NCBI GenBank assembly: GCA_041678005.1
Contig: JBAYOW010000071.1
Coordinates: forward strand, 1 to 7,055
Direction: 5' to 3'
Origin: Sulfurivermis sp041678005
GTDB lineage: Bacteria > Pseudomonadota > Gammaproteobacteria > Thiohalomonadales > Thiohalomonadaceae
DNA length: 7,055 nucleotides
The position numbers were made by a program, and so were the translations under genes. Shown here in pieces: positions 4,344 to 7,055 of the stretch. The notes below the pieces were generated by a model. The model was not told the DNA's origin, made no database searches, and saw only the letters and a list, made by a program, of their open reading frames with translations. Within the stretch, counting starts at the first letter, position 1. Every line of letters starts with the position of its first letter.

Positions 4344-6845
4344 ATGCGCTTGCAGAGCAAATTACTTGCCGTAATCATAGCGGCGTTTTTGGTTCTATAC
4401 TTCATGGTTGAGTATCACCAGCACCGTGGGAGCCGTCTAGCAATTGCCGCACAGTTACAAGAAGAAGCCGATCTGCTCTCTGGCATCATACTTGCTGTAA
4501 GTCGTGCCTATCACCATAAAATCAGTGTCTCTGGCCTGCCGCTCAGTGAGCACACCATGGACTTCCTGCCAGCCCATGCCATAGCACAGATCTCAACAGA
4601 ATTTCATGAGCTAGTTGATTCTAATCTGAGCTTCAATATTGTCTCAGATCGACCAAGAAATAAAAAAAACATGGCTGATACTATGGAGCAAGAAGCCATT
4701 GAATATTTTCGTCGTGAGCCTAATAGTGATTTTCGCATGATTTCCTACACCACAACTGATGGCAAAAATCACTATCACTATACTAGGCCGCTGCGCATCG
4801 ATGCCTCATGCCTGCAGTGCCATGGCAACAAAGAAGAGGTCATAAAAACCACCTTCGCAGATAATAATCAGGCTCATACATATACACTTGGCGATGTTAG
4901 CGGTGTCATTAGCATCAAACTGCCAACTGAAGAACTAGAACAGCGCATCGCCAGTTTCCGAGGTAGCGAAGTAAGTCATCGACTGCTAGTGTTTACGCTG
5001 ACCTTCCTCATACTGTATTTGCTCTTACAGAAATTAGTCATACAGCGCTTAGGCCGTCTCAAACAGCAAATCCAGCGTTTGCGTGACGGTGACTATACTG
5101 CGCGCACCACTGTTGACAGTCGTGACGAACTAGGGGAGGTGGCGCTGGCCTTCAATACCATGGCTGAGGCAGTCGCTAATAGCGAGGGGCGCCTGCGCAC
5201 ACTGTCGCAGGCCGTGATGCAAAGCCCGTCTTCAATCATCATCACTGACAGCATAGGCACCATTGAATATGTCAATCCCAAGTTTGAGCAGGTAACAGGC
5301 TATAGCCTGCACGAGGTATGTGGCAAAAATCCCAACCTGCTTAAAAGTAATCACACTAGCCAGGCTGACTATCAGCGTCTATGGGAGACCGTCTTGCGCG
5401 GTGATATATGGCGTGGAGAATTTCTCAATCGCACCAAGATCGGCACATTGTTTTGGGAATACGCCACTATCACGCCGATACGCAATGAAGAAGGTGAAAT
5501 CGAACATATCCTTGCCATCAAGGAAGATATCACTGTCCGCAAGGAGTACGAACAGCGGCTGTTGCATCAGGAAAACCATGATGCACTAACTGACCTACCG
5601 AATCGTATTCTGGGTGCTGACCGCTTGAGCCAGGCCGTCCTGCGGGCACGTCGCGATGGCCTGCATGTGGCTGTGATCTCTCTGGATCTGGATCACTTCA
5701 AAATTATAAACGACAGCCTCGGCCACCATAGCGGCGATAATATCCTCTTGCAGGTAGCCCATCGCCTGCGTGCGATCCTGCCTGAAGATGCCACCTTGGC
5801 CCGTATTGGCGGTGATGAATTTCTAATCATCCTGCCTGATCTCAGCTCAGTCGATTTAGTCAACCTGTCGCTCAATTCGTTACGACAACTGTTCTCTAAA
5901 CCATTCAAGGCAGAGGGCAAGGATATCTATCTACAGCCAAGCATGGGGGTAAGCGTAACGCCAGATGATGGCGAAGATACGTATGTTCTGCTACGTAATG
6001 CTGACGCAGCTATGCATAGAGCCAAGGATTTAGGGCGCAACCAGACACAATTTTTCACTCCAGAGATGAATGAGCGCGCCTTGAAACGTCTGGAAATACA
6101 ATCACAGATGCGTCATGCGCTTGAACGCGGCGAGCTGTTGCTACATTATCAGCCACAGGTAGACGTGCTCAGTGGCGAGCTTGCCGGTGCAGAGGCGCTG
6201 GTGCGCTGGCTGCACCCCGCCATGGGGCTAGTCGGTCCAGACCAGTTCATCCCACTGGCTGAAGAAAATGGCCTAATCATACCAATCGGATGCTGGGTAC
6301 TTGAAACAGCTTGCCGTGAGGCTATGACCTGGCCGGAACATTTGCGATTAAGCGTAAATATTTCAGCACGCCAGTTTCGCGACCGTGAATTAGTTACAAA
6401 GATAGAGGCAGTGCTGGCAAAAACAGGGTTTGCTGCTGATCGCCTGGAATTGGAAGTAACGGAAAACCTGTTGCTAGAAGATCTCACAGGTACTACCGAA
6501 ATATTGCTGAAATTACGCGACCTTGGCGTACACATTGCACTCGATGACTTTGGCACTGGCTACTCATCATTGAGTTATCTCAAGCGCTTCCCTTTTGGGA
6601 TATTAAAGATAGATCGCAGCTTCATCAACGACATACTAATCGATCCAGAAGATGCCTCACTGTGTGAAGCAATCATCCAGCTGGGACACGTGCTTAATCT
6701 AAGAGTCATCGCCGAGGGAGTCGAGACAGCGGAACAGCTTGAATTCCTCATAGCCTGCGGAGTTGATCTCGTACAGGGCTATTACTACAGTCGGCCCTTG
6801 CCAGCTGAAGAATTTCGCGCCTACCTACAACAAAAACCAGGCTAA
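4344..6845 (+). CDS. Periplasmic c-heme sensor HAMP-PAS-GGDEF-EAL c-di-GMP enzyme
   Basis: This 833-residue inner-membrane protein is predicted to make and/or break down cyclic di-GMP under control of a periplasmic heme. Order: membrane helix (about residues 7-22); periplasmic DUF3365/Tll0287-like domain (about 25-213) with HYTRPLRIDASCLQCHGN, where C156, C159 and H160 form a CxxCH c-type heme attachment site; second helix (214-232); HAMP (about 232-285); PAS (about 290-410); GGDEF (about 412-575); EAL (about 590-833). The cyclase signature is intact (RIGGDEF, 487-493). The phosphodiesterase appears complete: EAL at 617-619, NIS in LSVNISARQF, EVTEN, DDFGTGYSSL (from 734), K755 in LKIDRSF, EGVE (791-794) and VQGYYYSRPLP. 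The inhibitory RxxD site expected five residues before GGDEF is replaced by PEDA (480-483), so product inhibition there is probably lost. Family knowledge: tandem proteins often have one dominant activity, which sequence cannot decide. Heme attachment would need the cytochrome c maturation machinery. It follows a chemoreceptor and may act on motility. Confidence 0.93.
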   Translation: MRLQSKLLAVIIAAFLVLYFMVEYHQHRGSRLAIAAQLQEEADLLSGIILAVSRAYHHKISVSGLPLSEHTMDFLPAHAIAQISTEFHELVDSNLSFNIVSDRPRNKKNMADTMEQEAIEYFRREPNSDFRMISYTTTDGKNHYHYTRPLRIDASCLQCHGNKEEVIKTTFADNNQAHTYTLGDVSGVISIKLPTEELEQRIASFRGSEVSHRLLVFTLTFLILYLLLQKLVIQRLGRLKQQIQRLRDGDYTARTTVDSRDELGEVALAFNTMAEAVANSEGRLRTLSQAVMQSPSSIIITDSIGTIEYVNPKFEQVTGYSLHEVCGKNPNLLKSNHTSQADYQRLWETVLRGDIWRGEFLNRTKIGTLFWEYATITPIRNEEGEIEHILAIKEDITVRKEYEQRLLHQENHDALTDLPNRILGADRLSQAVLRARRDGLHVAVISLDLDHFKIINDSLGHHSGDNILLQVAHRLRAILPEDATLARIGGDEFLIILPDLSSVDLVNLSLNSLRQLFSKPFKAEGKDIYLQPSMGVSVTPDDGEDTYVLLRNADAAMHRAKDLGRNQTQFFTPEMNERALKRLEIQSQMRHALERGELLLHYQPQVDVLSGELAGAEALVRWLHPAMGLVGPDQFIPLAEENGLIIPIGCWVLETACREAMTWPEHLRLSVNISARQFRDRELVTKIEAVLAKTGFAADRLELEVTENLLLEDLTGTTEILLKLRDLGVHIALDDFGTGYSSLSYLKRFPFGILKIDRSFINDILIDPEDASLCEAIIQLGHVLNLRVIAEGVETAEQLEFLIACGVDLVQGYYYSRPLPAEEFRAYLQQKPG

Positions 6846-6903
6846 CCCACCGTAAGCGCGCCTACGTAGTTATTCATCATTGCATCTCTTGTCAGTACTG
6901 CAA

Positions 6904-7009
6904 GGCGCAATAACCAACGGGCATTGCGCCGTATGTAGATGCTGTTATCGGTGTAAATAAATATGCAATACAGAAGTATGCGTGAACGAAAATAAAAAGC
7001 CCCTCTCCC
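6904..7009 (+). repeat. Dispersed intergenic repeat, copy B
   Basis: This is the second copy of the element at 707-812, in the same orientation, 59 bp after the c-di-GMP enzyme stop. Its inverted repeat is GGCGCAAT (6904-6911) with ATTGCGCC (6923-6930), again 11 nt apart; the loop differs at two positions. Similarity to copy A fades to about 5 of 8 bases just upstream of 6904. Downstream it runs directly into the complete hairpin at 7002-7039. Confidence 0.85.
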
Positions 7010-7039
7010 CCAACCCCTCTCCCGCAAGCGGGAGAGGGG
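7002..7039. repeat. GC-rich REP-like hairpin, second complete copy
   Basis: The arms CCCCTCTCCCGC (7014-7025) and GCGGGAGAGGGG (7028-7039) are perfectly complementary over 12 bp around AA. They are preceded by a direct half-copy of the left arm, as at 656-693. It may help end the upstream transcript. Here it is fused to the 3' end of the dispersed element, whereas the complete hairpin near copy A lies on the 5' side. Confidence 0.85.
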
Positions 7040-7055
7040 AGAAGTTTCGTTCTAC

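Noticed and set aside
1..7055. Defence system, prophage or CRISPR array
   Set aside because: The CI-like repressor alone is suggestive, but there is no integrase, phage structural gene, toxin, nuclease or spaced repeat array in the window.

Overview
The window looks like chromosomal DNA from a motile, respiring proteobacterium, most likely a gammaproteobacterium (a betaproteobacterium is possible). The reasons are the tail of a FleR/FlrC-type flagellar sigma-54 activator, a DUF3135-like protein, a chemoreceptor, a c-type-heme GGDEF/EAL sensor, moderate GC content, and dispersed palindromic repeats between genes. No tRNA, rRNA, CRISPR array or transposase gene was found.

Layout. Positions 1-555 (+) are the 3' end of the sigma-54 activator. 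Positions 556-1000 hold no gene and carry several repeats: a GC-rich hairpin, a ~106-bp dispersed element, a truncated hairpin and a possible fragment of another palindromic repeat. A small XRE/CI-like repressor (1001-1417, -) and a DUF3135-like gene (1564-1938, +) diverge from a short AT-rich region full of inverted repeats, which looks like an operator. A 2181-4199 (+) methyl-accepting chemotaxis protein follows, with a plausible FliA (sigma-28) promoter upstream. At 4344-6845 (+) is a five-domain c-di-GMP enzyme: periplasmic DUF3365-like c-heme domain, HAMP, PAS, GGDEF, EAL. The window ends in a second copy of the dispersed element and hairpin, in the same orientation.

How the parts fit. 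The activator (flagellar gene expression), the chemoreceptor (swimming bias) and the heme-linked c-di-GMP enzyme (motile versus sessile choice) all concern motility. The last gene suggests periplasmic redox or ligand state feeding into c-di-GMP. The repressor/DUF3135 pair looks like an inserted, self-regulated accessory unit. The two direct repeats bracket the whole accessory block (repressor to c-di-GMP enzyme, about 6.2 kb). The items most worth a second look are the heme-c/c-di-GMP sensor with a missing I-site, the mirrored operator, and the bracketing repeats.
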